Shown here one piece after another: positions 52,293 through 62,932 of a DNA stretch of 64,000 bases (the first letter of the stretch is position 1; every line of letters starts with the position of its first letter). A program made the position numbers and the translations under genes. The stretch is from Notospermus geniculatus. Taxonomy: Eukaryota > Nemertea > Pilidiophora > Heteronemertea > Lineidae. The notes under the pieces are model-generated. The model did not search any database, was not told the origin of the DNA, and worked only from the letters and a program-made list of their open reading frames with translations. The stretch is taken from positions 87,640 to 151,639 of the forward strand of contig NMRB01000748.1 in assembly GCA_002633025.1 (NCBI GenBank). The letters run 5' to 3'.

Positions 52293-53321
52293 CACCCTTA
52301 GTCAAAAATAAATGCCCAGCTAACTTTCCGCCATATCTCAATGAATATTTTTCTTAGCCACGTTTTCTTTTCATACGCATAATCTAGCGCCACTAGGACA
52401 CCTTTTAAGACCATAAAACGTGAAATCATTACGCAACTGTGTTTTTGGCAAAAGTTTGAAATTTGGCCAAAATATCATGTTTTTTTAATACTCACTTTTT
52501 CGGGTTGAAACTGGCACTGTTTTGAAGCCAGTCTGTTTCTGGACAATACAATTTTTTTAAATTCAAAATTGAGCAACTTTGTGACGATTTATGATGATTT
52601 TTTTATGAGTAGAATCCCCGCAATTCCAGTTGACTCCAAGCCACATTTTATCAAAACCCCGATCACGTGCCCTAATTCAGTAAGTCCATTGAAGGCCTAT
52701 TCAAACCGGGGCCTATTCAAACATTTATGTTGATCCCAATAACAGGTTACGCAGGTGTTTATGACTGTCACAGGGCCTGCATCAATGGGGAGTTGACCAC
52801 GATTATCCAGTGCAACTTACACCGGTATGTCAGTCAACAAGTTGGCCTATTGTGACAGACACGATTCATAATTTCACAAGGGACCTATTACACCATGTCA
52901 GTCGCTCCTTTTGTGGTTGAGAGGCTAATAAATATTCACGACTGGGTAATGCTAAAACCCTGTGCCTTGAGTGCCTGAAACGAATGGCAAGAACTGGGAA
53001 AACCATTTTACAAAATCATCTGTAACTTTGCTTTAAATGAGAATTTTAGCATTCCCAAAATTTTCATGTGTCAAGAAACAGATTGGCTTCAAAATAGTGC
53101 CAGTTTCAATCCGAACAAGTGAGTATTAAAAAAACATGATATTTTGGCCAAATTTCTAACTTTTGCCAAAAACACAGTTGCGTAACAATTTCAAGTTTTA
53201 TGGTCTTAAAAGGTGTCCTAGTAGCCCTAGATTTTGCGTATGAAAAGAAAAAGTGGCTATGAAAAATATTCATGGAGATATGCCGGAAAATTAGCTGGGC
53301 ATTTATTTTTGACTAAGGGTG
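52293..53321. mobile_element. Complete CACCCTTAGTCAA MITE, about 300 bp arms
   Basis: This full-length family member of 1029 bp has TA flanks at 52291-52292 and 53322-53323. Ends read CACCCTTAGTCAAAAATAAA. It shares CACNCNNNGTCAAAAATAAATG-type ends with the family at 54460. Its left end gives the empty target site for the Sailor-like insertion at 19963. Located in an intron; no ORF. Confidence 0.9.
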
Positions 53322-53355
53322 TACATGTATAACGACATACATTTAAGGAATACTA

Positions 53356-53574
53356 CAGTAAACTCGAGTTTAAACCACCGGTTCATAATGTTCATAAGCA
53401 CACCCAAAGTAGGGTCAGTTTCACCCTAGGCCTTAAGCAACTATTCATTCCATCACGTGGTTATGATCGTACAAGCAATTCCAGCCATTCAGCGTAATAG
53501 TTGTTATGTTTTATTCACTCCCATTTCGATTGTGGGTGTGCTTATGAACCGGTGGTTTAAACTCGAGTTTACTG
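53356..53574. mobile_element. 219 bp TA-flanked MITE
   Basis: CAGTAAACTCGAGTTTAAAC with CACCGGTTCATAAGCACACC is inverted at the right end. TA at 53354-53355 and 53575-53576. It lies just before the last exon of the glutamine-rich gene, 55 bp upstream of the acceptor region. Confidence 0.88.
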
Positions 53575-53628
53575 TATGTATGCTAGACTAAATGCTGCTA
53601 TATGATAAGCCATTTGTTTTCTTCAAAG

Positions 53629-54003
53629 AACCAGGAGGAGGCCCTTCGACGTGCCCAGGCTGATGAGGATCCCGATGCACTGTGGGGTAAATTGCTGGGC
53701 AAGAAAATCAAGACAGTTCACACGGACATTCGGGAAGAATTAAAACTCCAGATCGATACACTAGTACTGCAGGCTTGTAAAGGGAGATGGGTCCCCTCCA
53801 AATCACAGCCACAGTTCGTTGCTCAAACCTCGTATGTACAGCCTATAGCCCAGCAGCAACAGCAGCATCAAGTTATCCAACAGGGCCCAGTACAGCATCT
53901 TCAGCCACCAATAGTGCAGAACCAACAACTTGTTCCCCTGGCTTATATTGTTCAACAGCAGCAAGGCCAAGTTAGTATTAGGGAATTGAAAGGATCCAGA
54001 TAG
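53629..54003 (+). CDS. Last exon of the glutamine-rich spliced gene
   Basis: After acceptor TCAAAG it reads NQEEALRRAQADEDPDALWG, then KLLGKKIKTVHTDIREELKL and QIDTLVLQACKGRW. A Gln/Pro-rich tail (SYVQPIAQQQQQHQ) runs to the stop at 54003. The helical block ending in KxxIDTLVL resembles the C-terminal BESS-like regions that follow MADF/Myb DNA-binding domains, but I cannot assign it firmly. The preceding 1.9 kb intron is filled by MITEs at 52293-53321 and 53356-53574. Together with the other exons it suggests a nuclear DNA-binding or co-regulator protein. Confidence 0.7.
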   Translation, partial: NQEEALRRAQADEDPDALWGKLLGKKIKTVHTDIREELKLQIDTLVLQACKGRWVPSKSQPQFVAQTSYVQPIAQQQQQHQVIQQGPVQHLQPPIVQNQQLVPLAYIVQQQQGQVSIRELKGSR

Positions 54004-54459
54004 AAGAGGAAGATTTCCATCACGCGCGTACCCGAGCTTAATGTGGCATAACTGACTTGACCCGTTTCATAAGACGAAATTCACAAACATAGACATTCAG
54101 TTCCAATTCGCTTCATTTCCCTATTATTCCCAGATACTAATTTCACTTGAAAAAAATGGATCATAAATTACCACTAAGTTTCAGCACACAGGGTCAAGCC
54201 CATCCTGAGAATATCAGGCGTTCTTACTGCTCGCTCCCTTCGTCACCGCTGACAAACCCCTTAGGACATCCGCCTGATTTGCTGGGGTATTTGGCGCACA
54301 AGAAAATGCGCCCAATCAGCGAACGCCATTTCTGAGTCACCTTAAGATGACAGGCATTACACGCAGGCCTAGATCGTAGTGTCACGCACAACACAGTGCT
54401 GAAGTACATCAGCTTCCCCACCTCACCCTAACTAGAGATCAGTTACACGTATACATGTA
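54004..54459. other. 3' flank of the glutamine-rich gene
   Basis: No AATAAA was identified with confidence and no further exon. No repeat structure. Confidence 0.35.
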
Positions 54460-55942
54460 CACTCATGGTCAAAAATAAATGGACAGCAGTTTTTCTTGAA
54501 TATCTCCAAAACAATGGAATAGAGAAAAGTGGTCCCGACATATATATTAGCAAGTTTACCTGGCTAACTAATAGTATCAACATCGAAAAATTCCGCTGAA
54601 AACCGCATTTGGCAGAAGGAATTTTGTAAAGGTATGTTTTTTGCTACTTTTTTATTTGCACGATTTCATTCAAAATTTTTATATCACTGTGTTCTACTCA
54701 TCGAGGCCTTTCATAATATATCCTAAAATTTCAACTATTCTGTGTAGAAATATGATTTTGAGCCACTTTTATCGAAATATTTTTGGCCACACGTCCAACA
54801 CCTTTGACACAGGCCTCTGCACTATTGTGAGTTGTGGTGGTGAATGAAAACTGAGTGTTGTCATTTCTCTTTCACAATGAGTAAAGAAACCCAGTCTTGG
54901 ATGAAGGTCGTGTTTGTCATGCAGGGTCAATTTCCATAACAGGCTGCGTCAGTTCATTGGATTCCTGGTAGTTGACCCATTCACAGCCTGTTGACACCCC
55001 GTCAATCCCACAAACTATTCAGTGGCCAATGAGTTTTATCTACCAGCCCGACCATTGGGTTCAAGGGGCTCTGTCAAAGGTGTTGCAAGCATGGGCAACA
55101 AAATTTTGATAAAAGTGCCCCAAAATCACATTTCTACACATAATATTTGAAATAACAGGATATAATATGAAAGGCCTCGATGAGTAGAACACAGTGATAT
55201 AACAAGAAATGTTTTTAAAAAAACATAGGGCGGTAGTGTTTGAATTTCCTGATTGGTTTGCTATTTTGTTGGGCGGGATTTTCGGACGTGACTTGATTGA
55301 CCAGTTGATCGTGCCATTAGGCCTACATGATTATGACGATGCGAGGACTTCGAACTGGAAAGACAGCTGAGACCATTTTTAGAAATCATCAGTCAATATT
55401 CAGTACAATACAAATGTCATAGCCCGCTCCCCACGGAGACGGGAGAAAATTCGGAATTGACAAAACCACATAGGCCCATTTAATACGCATCCTGGGCTAA
55501 TCTGGCGATGAATACAGGGGTGCTGCATCACGTATTAACGTCCGNCATATTGTGATGACGCTTTTCACAGAATATGAATCTTTTTCACATATTTTGATGA
55601 CGTTTTTGTATATTTTGATGACGTTTTTCACAAAAACTGGTCGAAAATTTTTCATAGCCAGAACAGTAGGGCGTAATACTATATATTTCATGTATTGATT
55701 ATCTAACCTTTGGACGCCCTAAAAAATTTTGAATGAAATCGTGCAAACAAGGAAGTAGCAAAAAACATGCCGTTACAAAATTCCTTCTGTCAAATGCGCC
55801 TTTCAGCAGAATTTTTTGACGCTGATACCATTAGATAGCCAGGAAAATTTGCTACTATATATGTCGGGACCAATTTTCTCCACCCCATTGGTTTGGAGAT
55901 ATTCAAGATAAACTGCTGTCCATTTATTTTTGACCATGAGTG
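54460..55942. mobile_element. TA-flanked long-TIR element with nested repeats
   Basis: The ends CACTCATGGTCAAAAATAAA are inverted over about 210 bp, with TA flanks at 54458-54459 and 55943-55944. Inside sits a second inverted pair at about 54681-54830 and 55060-55200 (ATATCACTGTGTTCTACTC). A segment at 55530-55725 is also found inverted at 38205-38375. The solo end at 13425 is the same family. Non-coding. Confidence 0.85.
54681..55200. mobile_element. Nested MITE, ATATCACTGTGTTCTACT ends
   Basis: Inverted arms of about 140 bp lie inside the preceding element. The same end word GTAGAACACAGTGATATAAC occurs alone at 10802-10821, so the family is dispersed. Confidence 0.7.
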
Positions 55943-56436
55943 TACCTATAACGGCCCTTGTAATATTCACAGCCAAGCAGCTGACATTGGTTATAAGGAC
56001 CCATGCCGACCATAACCTATTTACACCGCTCGATTCAATCTAAGTTGAGTTCAGCCTATCCTACACTCATCGCACAGAATGTACCGGTATATCATTCTCA
56101 GGCCACACGTCGCCAAACAGATACGCCGCTGGAGTTATTTCATGTTGACCTGCTGGGTCAGCTTTGTTCAAACCTGCGTAGTTCATCAATCACCGGCCTA
56201 CTTGGGATCAGATAGTGGGGATGAACATTTGCTGGAATGACTTTGGTACTCCACAGATTCCGGCGAATGTCGGCTGGGGTTTGTGTGAGCGGGTGAAGAG
56301 GAGGGAGGTAAAAACCCCTGCTGTGGGAGGATGGGTCAAGCCGTTCGATGTCTTAGGTCATCCATCCTTGTGGTATATATGCACCAAGTTTCAGATCATT
56401 AGCCCCAGTGGTTACGAAACGTACCCTGCTAACACA
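55943..56436. other. No recognisable gene
   Basis: Small ORFs only (56003-56215, 56215-56466 plus). None has a known domain. Confidence 0.35.
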
Positions 56437-56700
56437 CTACAACCGACAGTGACAGACACTGCATGAAGACAACAACTCACAGGTGAGCTGAAAATGATCA
56501 GAGTGCATTAGTACATGCAACACAGAAGCAGTACTTATTATAATCCTTGTAGAAATGTCGCTCAATGACAGCTTGTTTGAAGTATTACCATGAAAGAAGG
56601 CTGAAAGTTTACTTCTCATGTCGTCAATGAATCTGTCGTCCCTCACAACTTCAATGGCCTTCATATCTCTGGGAGAAAAAACAAGATAGCATTTGCTGGC

Positions 56701-57077
56701 GCTGAAAGGGTAAATGTTGTCCTGGGTATATACAAAGATTACCCAGGATCTCTATCTTTACTAAAACAATACCCTGGGTGTAGTTTCGGTAGCCGAACAT
56801 CACCCAGCATCGTAGTATGACACCTGGATTCGAGGCTGTCTCGCCCGTGGTCACATGACCGCCTGAAGAATATCATGAACAGCGTACACTCAACAAGTAC
56901 CGCGGCGCGAGACCGCGAGATTCCACGGGATTTCTGATTAGGACTCCTTCCTAGGCACTGATAGCGGGTGCTGGGTGATGTTCGGCTACCGAAACTACAC
57001 CCAGGGTATTGTTTTAGTGAAGATTAAGCTCCTGGGTAATCTTTGTATATACCCAGGACGACATTTACCTTTTCAGC
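56701..57077. mobile_element. MULE-like MITE with GT...AG ends, 9 bp TSD
   Basis: The ends GCTGAAAGGGTAAATGTTGT and GCTGAAAAGGTAAATGTCGT are inverted, with arms of about 107 bp. TTTGCTGGC and TTTGCAGGC flank it (8 of 9 identical). It is inserted in a nuclease-coding exon. In both orientations the ends supply AAG/GTAAAT or GG/GTAAAT and a pyrimidine-rich TTTCAG, so it could be spliced as an intron. Confidence 0.85.
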
Positions 57078-58963
57078 TTTGCAGGCCCCTGTACACATCA
57101 GCTGACCTTGGATTTGATAATGATATGAATGGTTGTGATCAAGACGAGTGAAAGTTTAGCACCATTTTTGACTAGATATTCTACTGTGCCTTCATTTATT
57201 TCACTGTCTCTTGCACTATAGGGACATTTCACTTCCACCACTGTATCACTGTCAATAACGGCATCTGGAGAGGCCGCTAAGAATGGCATGGTTGGATCAA
57301 TAAATATGCCACACTTTCTTGTTTTAATGTCAGTCGATGACTCGAATCGTTCAATGGCAACAGGTTCATACTTAATACCCTGAGCAGTAGCTATTGAAGA
57401 GAAGTCTTTGCGAACAATCATAGATCGGGCCAATTTGTTCATATCAGCTGATTTCACTTTACATATCCTTCCAAAGTTGGAGGCTGTGATGCGGATTTCA
57501 TGTTCTTGCTGCGAAAGCTTGGAACGTTACTGATCCCTTGTCTGTGATTACGTTCTTTTGAAATCACTTAGATCGATTGTAGTAATCCGGCGAATAAAAT
57601 GAGAGGACATTGGAAATCACATTACATAGCACCAAAATATTCTGACAGCAACAATGAACATTGCTGGAAATCGAATACGACTCAAAATGTTAAATGTTAA
57701 ATTCATTATTGAACACGATGATGCAATGAAAATGAAACTGTCCATGTACCTTGTGCTCAGCAATGAAATCAAGAAACACTGGGATATAGCCATCACAGAA
57801 GCAGTTATATGTAAAGCACTTTGATTTGTATAATGCCCTTATGCTCACAGTAGAGCCACCCTGATGGATCACGTGGTGGAAACATCGGTGTTACTGCCGA
57901 ATCACAGATTTAACCCATCATCCCTCCACATACCTTCATCTTCTCCAAGAAGATATCTGTGTTGTACCCTTTACAATAATCATGATCATATATGAGGGCC
58001 ACAGGGTTTGCAGGTGTAGTGGAAAACACCGCATGATCGGCATTGGTGTAACTGCCTGAAATGAAGCAGAGCGATCATGATACACAGTCTTTGAGAAAGT
58101 TGTCTGAAAGGTTTCCTCAGCCCACAATCACAGGCAGAGTGCATATCCATCATAGTCTTCTCATTTCTTGGCAAGCATTTCAACAACCAATAACATGTAT
58201 TATTTATATTAACTGAGAAAATATGTGTAAATTTCATTTCAATCGGAGTTCAACATCGATTGAAATTATTTACACATACCTGTTGGTTTAATATCATGTT
58301 TTTCACTCTGCACATTTTTCCTTTTAGTCCCCAGAGATGAACTGGACGATGGTCATAATCAATTTTTTCCATACCGCGGAGATTCCTTATAGTGCTGCAC
58401 TGCATTGGGCTGCAATTGTATGGTTTTGTTCGATGGAATGTCTGGAGTATCTGAAAGTCATAAAAAGGAATTTTAAAAACAGAACGATTGCCGACAGACA
58501 TAAAACATATGAAGGAATAAGAAGGAAATTTTTCAAAGAGAAATAAAGAAATTACTGTAAAATTTCACAGGTCTTAGTATGTTAGGGGAGCCGTTGAGTG
58601 CTTCACGAAAACATTTCTGATGATTAAGAAATATTTCCTTCAAATGTGAGTACCAGGCAATAAATGCACTGTCATGAGTGTATACATATACGGTACATGT
58701 ACATGTATGTCAAGTATTTTGCTATATCAGCGGCTACAGAGGGCATAGGCCAATTGCCTGATTCTCAGTACGGACATAAACAAAGCTTCAAATCATGGAT
58801 TTACTCACCTGGCTACAAGTTTGTTCTGTGAGGATCTTGCCTGTATTCTTAAATTGTAGAAGAGCATGCAAAACAGACACAACATGCTTGCAATGAGCCG
58901 TTGGCCCTTGTCCCGTACCACATTCACATTGTGCCTCACAAATCACCCCTGTTGACTGAAGCG

Positions 58964-59217
58964 ATAATAAGCAAGAAGTCAATCTCCAGAATTCACGAAT
59001 TTCGACCCCAACCGGGGTCTTTTTCAAGTGGAACTTTACAATCTGAAACTCTAGAAAAGACATTTCTGATGACATTTCTGTTGAGTCTTTTCTAGAGTTT
59101 CAGATTGTAAAGTTCCACTTGAAAAAGACCCCGGTTGGGGTCGAAAATTCGTGAATTCTGGAGATTGACTTCTTGCTTATTATCATTTTGTGTGTCAATT
59201 TTGTGCTATTCTGTATC
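58964..59217. mobile_element. Small Penelope-derived inverted element, 16 bp TSD
   Basis: 254 bp made of two inverted copies of the Penelope end (hairpin GACCCCAACCGGGGTC beside GAAA) around a 30-base spacer. CCTGTTGACTGAAGCG is duplicated exactly at 58948-58963 and 59218-59233. It carries no coding sequence. The parent is likely the family at 35452-37369. Confidence 0.88.
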
Positions 59218-59342
59218 CTGTTGACTGAAGCGATGCATCAACCCGGCAAGAAATACTTTTGCGCATTTCTGCCCAGACAGAAGCAGTAATGAATGAAACT
59301 TTGCTGGTATCATCTTTGAAAAGCCTGACGTATCTAATATAC

Positions 59343-59721
59343 CTGAAATTGCAGAAAAACGAAATTTAACTCTGGAGTTTGATTTTATTGATTTAAATTA
59401 CAAAGTAGGGCAATTCCATGTTGTAGAAGCTCACTTTCCAGGGTGTTCTTTTTCATAAACTGGGGAGTGTTTGAACAGTGTTTGATATTGAAAGCACAAA
59501 TATGCACCAATTTAAAACAAAAGTAGCTTTCATTGCAATGATGTGGTGAATGCTAGCTTCACCTAGTCAAACAAGGTATTTTTTCCCGTTTTCCTCAAAT
59601 TCTGATGTTCTTGTGAATTGCCTCATTTTCAACCAATCAGGTAAAACGATTTCCTCCACGGTGTCAGTTTTGTGATGCCACTATTCACATTGACAGGGAT
59701 ACGGCCCTGTCACACCTTGAC
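59343..59721. other. No recognisable gene
   Basis: This is the region upstream of the SWIM exon on the minus strand; earlier exons were not identified. CAATTTCAG at 59343-59351 is the likely acceptor for the SWIM exon. Confidence 0.4.
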
Positions 59722-60938
59722 GGCTTGTTGTACTTGACTCGATGACGCGAAGGCGCGAAGAAGGCCAATGAAATTTCGTGCATATTAAATGGTGAATGCC
59801 TTATTTTAATACGAGTTCCGCACTTCAGAACACTGGGTTACTATGCGACATTTTTGGGAGGTGAAATAAGCATATGGCATATTTTATAGCCATCGTTAAA
59901 CCCATACCTATTCCCAATTTTAGTATAACTCTAAACTCGTGACGTCATTGGCGCTTGGAATGCATGATTGTGGTTGTGCGTGAAGCAGCGGAATTTATTT
60001 TTCATTCAAGTGTTTTGAAAAAGTACAGTCCAAGAATTTAATTTTCATTACATAATTAAAAAAAAAACGCTAACAATTGTAAAATTTGTTCCAAGATTTG
60101 AAAAATACGGGAGAATCCAACTTACCTCGACGCGAGTCCAGGTCATAAAAATTTTGTAAGTTCTAATAATATCGTAATATAGTAGGGGGTAGCATAATAG
60201 GCTACATGGAACAGCTTAGGTGTAATACAAGCTGTTCCATTTACCATTATGCTACCCCTACTATATTACGGTATTATGAGAACTTACAAAATTGTTTATG
60301 ACCTGGACTCGCGTCGAGCTAAGTCGGATTCTCCCGTGTCTTCCAAGAATGTGAAAATCACTGCAAGAATTAAAAAAAGGTTTACCAAATTGAAAAAAAT
60401 ACATTGCAAGATTTATAACATATCATCCAAGATCGGAATATTTTCGTCCCAGATTGCCACGCGCGTCTTGCCAAGATGCACGTGACCACGAAACTGATGG
60501 CGTCATGAATTGCATGAATAACCCGGGTGCATTTCGTCATTTTCATGAATTTAGTTTTTGCATGGCAGCTCTGACGCATTGGGACACTTCCGGTAAAGAA
60601 CATGCAGTAGGATCATTGCTCGAAAGAGCTGAAAATTACCGCTATACCTCCTTCGGGGGTTGGAACAGGGAGAAAAGACCAATCCCTACAACTTTTCAAA
60701 AGGGACCCATAGTAAATACTCAAGGACTTAGGAGCTATAGGCCTAGTTCGAGGCTATCCTTCATGTCATTACTTACGCTGAATATCAACCTCACTACACT
60801 TCTTGGTAGCTGGGGACAGTACGTATGTCCACTTCCGCCGTTGATCCATTCTACTTCTTAGAAATAACCAGCTGAATTTCATTGGAAATTTTTGGCGGTC
60901 ATCGAGTCTTCGCGTCATCGAGTCAAGTACAACAAGCC
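59722..60938. mobile_element. MULE-like element with perfect 9 bp TSD
   Basis: The ends GGCTTGTTGTACTTGACTCG are inverted at the right. CACCTTGAC is duplicated exactly at 59713-59721 and 60939-60947. A 9 bp target duplication is typical of Mutator-like elements. 1217 bp, no transposase. Part of the interior (about 60590-60840) recurs at 29430-29700 and at the right edge of the window. Confidence 0.85.
60099..60345. repeat. Nested palindrome inside the MULE-like element
   Basis: ACGGGAGAATCC...CTCGACGCGAGTCCAGG and TAGCATAAT at the left are inverted at the right around a spacer of about 20 bases. Arms are about 110 bp. It may be an independent foldback element. No TSD found. Confidence 0.8.
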
Positions 60939-60949
60939 CACCTTGACGA

Positions 60950-61372
60950 TTTAGCCAGCGTATTCCCGAGGTGATCATTTTGATGCCATACGTTGAACTA
61001 TCGACGTTTTTTTTCAATTTTGGGCGTATACATAGCGTATTCATAACGAGATCGACGTATATACAACGTATTAGTAACTTATATAGAACGTTTCGACAAC
61101 TTATACATAACTTATACCAACGAATGCGTAGCGTGTTGCCGGCGTTCACAACGTATGCCCAACGCCAGTCTAACTTGTGCATAGCGCACGGCAGCGTATT
61201 GCCAACGTCGTTTTTTCTGGATTTCTCTTATGCCTTTATTACATGTACTTTTACATCTATTTTCAGATACATATATGGGGGGGGGGGGGGGGGGNGGGGT
61301 GTTACCTATGGGAAAACATACTGTTGGCCATATGGACTGAAAAATCTCATTGCTAATAGAAGCTATAGAAGC
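60950..61372. other. Degenerate CGTAT/AACGTAT-rich stretch and poly-G
   Basis: 61020-61215 is a quasi-periodic run of related words (GCGTATACATAGCG, CGTATATACAACGTATTAG, AACGTATGCCCAACG). A long G run with one N lies at about 61277-61299. No gene. Confidence 0.6.
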
Positions 61373-61655
61373 TGCGACTGCGAGTTTAAAAAGTCGCAGT
61401 GCGAGTTTATAAAGTCGCAGTGCGGCTTTTTAAAAAGTCGCAGTGCGAGTTTAAAAAGTCGCAGTGCGAGTTTATAAAGTCGGAGTGCGAGTTTATAAAG
61501 ACGCAGTGCGAGTTTATAAAGTAGCAGTGCGAGAACAAAAGTCGCAGTGTGAGATTGTGAGATTAAAAAGTCGCAGTGCGAGATTAAAAGTCGCAGTGCG
61601 ACTTTAAAAAGTCGCAGTGCGAGATTAAAACACGCAGTGCGAGATTTAAAAAAAA
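61373..61655. repeat. Minisatellite, AAAGTCGCAGTGCGAGTTTA units
   Basis: About a dozen imperfect units of 18-24 bp. The minus-strand frame happens to be open (LALRLYK repeats), but this is a by-product of the repeat, not a gene. Confidence 0.9.
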
Positions 61656-61664
61656 AATTCTGCG

Positions 61665-62200
61665 TAAAGGCCTGTCTCCACTTGGCCCTCGAGTACCCGT
61701 GAACCACCGCGAGTGTCACCGCGAGTACTCGCGGTGACTCGGCTGGTGATCGGCGGTGATTCGTGGGACAAGTGGAGACACGGCACCGCGAATGACCGCG
61801 AATGAAAATGCTCGCGAACACCCCGCGAGTGTTCCTGGGCATTCGCGGCCGTTTCCAACATGTTGAAAAAATCGCGAAGCAATCGCGCCGCCCGCGAGTT
61901 GGCAGGCATACCGCGAATGGCCGCGAATGACCACGAACAGTGGAGACACCTTCCCGGGGACATCGGCGGTCAGTAGCAGCTGGCGTGGTGACCCGGATGT
62001 AGTTGATCAGAATGAGGTCACCGGCCGGGAGCCAATAGGAAGGCAGGGAATAGCCGCAAGTACGAGGTGTAGACACGTTCGCGGGTATTCGCGGTGACAC
62101 CGCGAACACAGGTTATTCGCGGTGGGTCACCGCGAATAACCTGTGTGCGCGGTCCGGGGTCCATCGGCGATGCATTCGCGGGTAGTGTAGACTAGGCTTA
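61665..62200. mobile_element. CpG-rich foldback element
   Basis: Many copies of ACCGCGAATG and GTGTAGACAC/GTGGAGACAC words occur in both orientations. Ends TAAAGGCCTGTCTCCACT and, inverted, TAAGCCTAGTCTACACT are imperfectly paired. A local hairpin GGTTATTCGCGGTG / CACCGCGAATAACC occupies 62111-62144. Superfamily unknown. Confidence 0.6.
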
Positions 62201-62494
62201 ACAGAGCTTCAAATACCGGTAGTCAAATGTAGTCTTGTGGAAAAGGAAAAGTACAGCAAGATTTCCTAAATATCTCAAAAACCATTGGAACTACAGCAAT
62301 GGTATTTGCACCCAATTATGAAAGATCCCGCGAGCTTAGTTTAAGGCGCAACTCGCCGAAAGAAAATAACTCGAGTTATTTTTCTTCCGATCACATAAGC
62401 GGCGCGCTACCGAGCTCAGGACAGCCGTAGATGTCCTCAGGCCACCGGCCGGCAACCTGTCATTTTCCCCTTTTTTTAGCCCGTTCGGGCGTCG

Positions 62495-62575
62495 GAAACA
62501 CGTCCTTGGCAGAATCGATGCAAATGTGACTGAGGTATTAGCAAGCGCCACGTCCTGGGTTCGAATCCAGCCCGG
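62495..62575 (+). mobile_element. tRNA-like sequence (possible SINE head)
   Basis: TGACTGAGGTATTAGCAAGC may be an A-box region and CTGGGTTCGAATCCAG is a clean B box and T arm. No complete cloverleaf. Anonymous sequence follows to about 62800. Confidence 0.45.
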
Positions 62576-62856
62576 ACCATATGGGATTTCATATCCGGCT
62601 CTTCAGTCAGTCACATGGGACAGTAAGCCGTCATCATTGTCATGACAGGAAAAATGCAGACCCTGACAAACTTTTGAAGTTTGTCCATGGTAACTGCTCA
62701 ACAGGATATAAGACCTTCTGATGCAGGTGTAGTAGTCTCGCTTGGCCAGACGCCACGGGCTCACCCCTTCGGTAAATCACACTCCGCGTCTGGCTCTTTT
62801 AGAGATTAACAATCGTGACGACCGCGTGATGGCAGCACGGGTCCTTCGGTTTTCTT

Positions 62857-62932
62857 AACCTCGTTCCCAGGTTGATAATATGGCGAGTGGTCCACGGTTG
62901 TCTGAGCGAACTATACCCCTGGGGACGAGGTT
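62857..62932. mobile_element. Short foldback MITE, AACCTCGTCCCCAGG ends
   Basis: AACCTCGTTCCCAGG at the left is inverted as CCTGGGGACGAGGTT at the right, 76 bp. No TSD assigned. Confidence 0.55.

Larger units (their letters stand above)
56437..59342 (-). pseudogene. SWIM/YqaJ gene broken by two transposon insertions
   Basis: Minus-strand exons can be followed. 59342-58809 contains the SWIM finger (VICEAQCECGTGQGPTAHCK, then HVVSVLHALL) and ends at a perfect donor GTGAGT. 58450-58280 (ILQTFHRTKPYNCSPMQC) is bounded by CAG and GTATGT. 58055 to about 57938 has uncertain phase. About 57510-57087 carries the nuclease core (HEIRITASNFGRICK, AASPDAVI, VVEVKCPYS). 56691 onward finishes the domain (KCYLVFSPRDMKAIE). 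Breaks: a 254 bp Penelope-derived insert at 58964-59217 in the SWIM exon, a 377 bp MITE at 56701-57077 in the nuclease exon, and a one-base frame change near 57150. It is the same family as 45626-47200. Almost certainly non-functional unless the inserts are spliced out. Confidence 0.8.

Noticed and set aside
60454-60861. 135-codon ORF in the MULE-like element as a protein gene
   Set aside because: The frame is shared with other copies, but there is no known domain, and repeats with recent common origin keep frames open by chance; noted only as a test.
61363-62109. 248-codon minus-strand ORF with LALRLYK repeats
   Set aside because: It is the translation of the minisatellite and CpG-rich element; open only because the repeat unit lacks stops.
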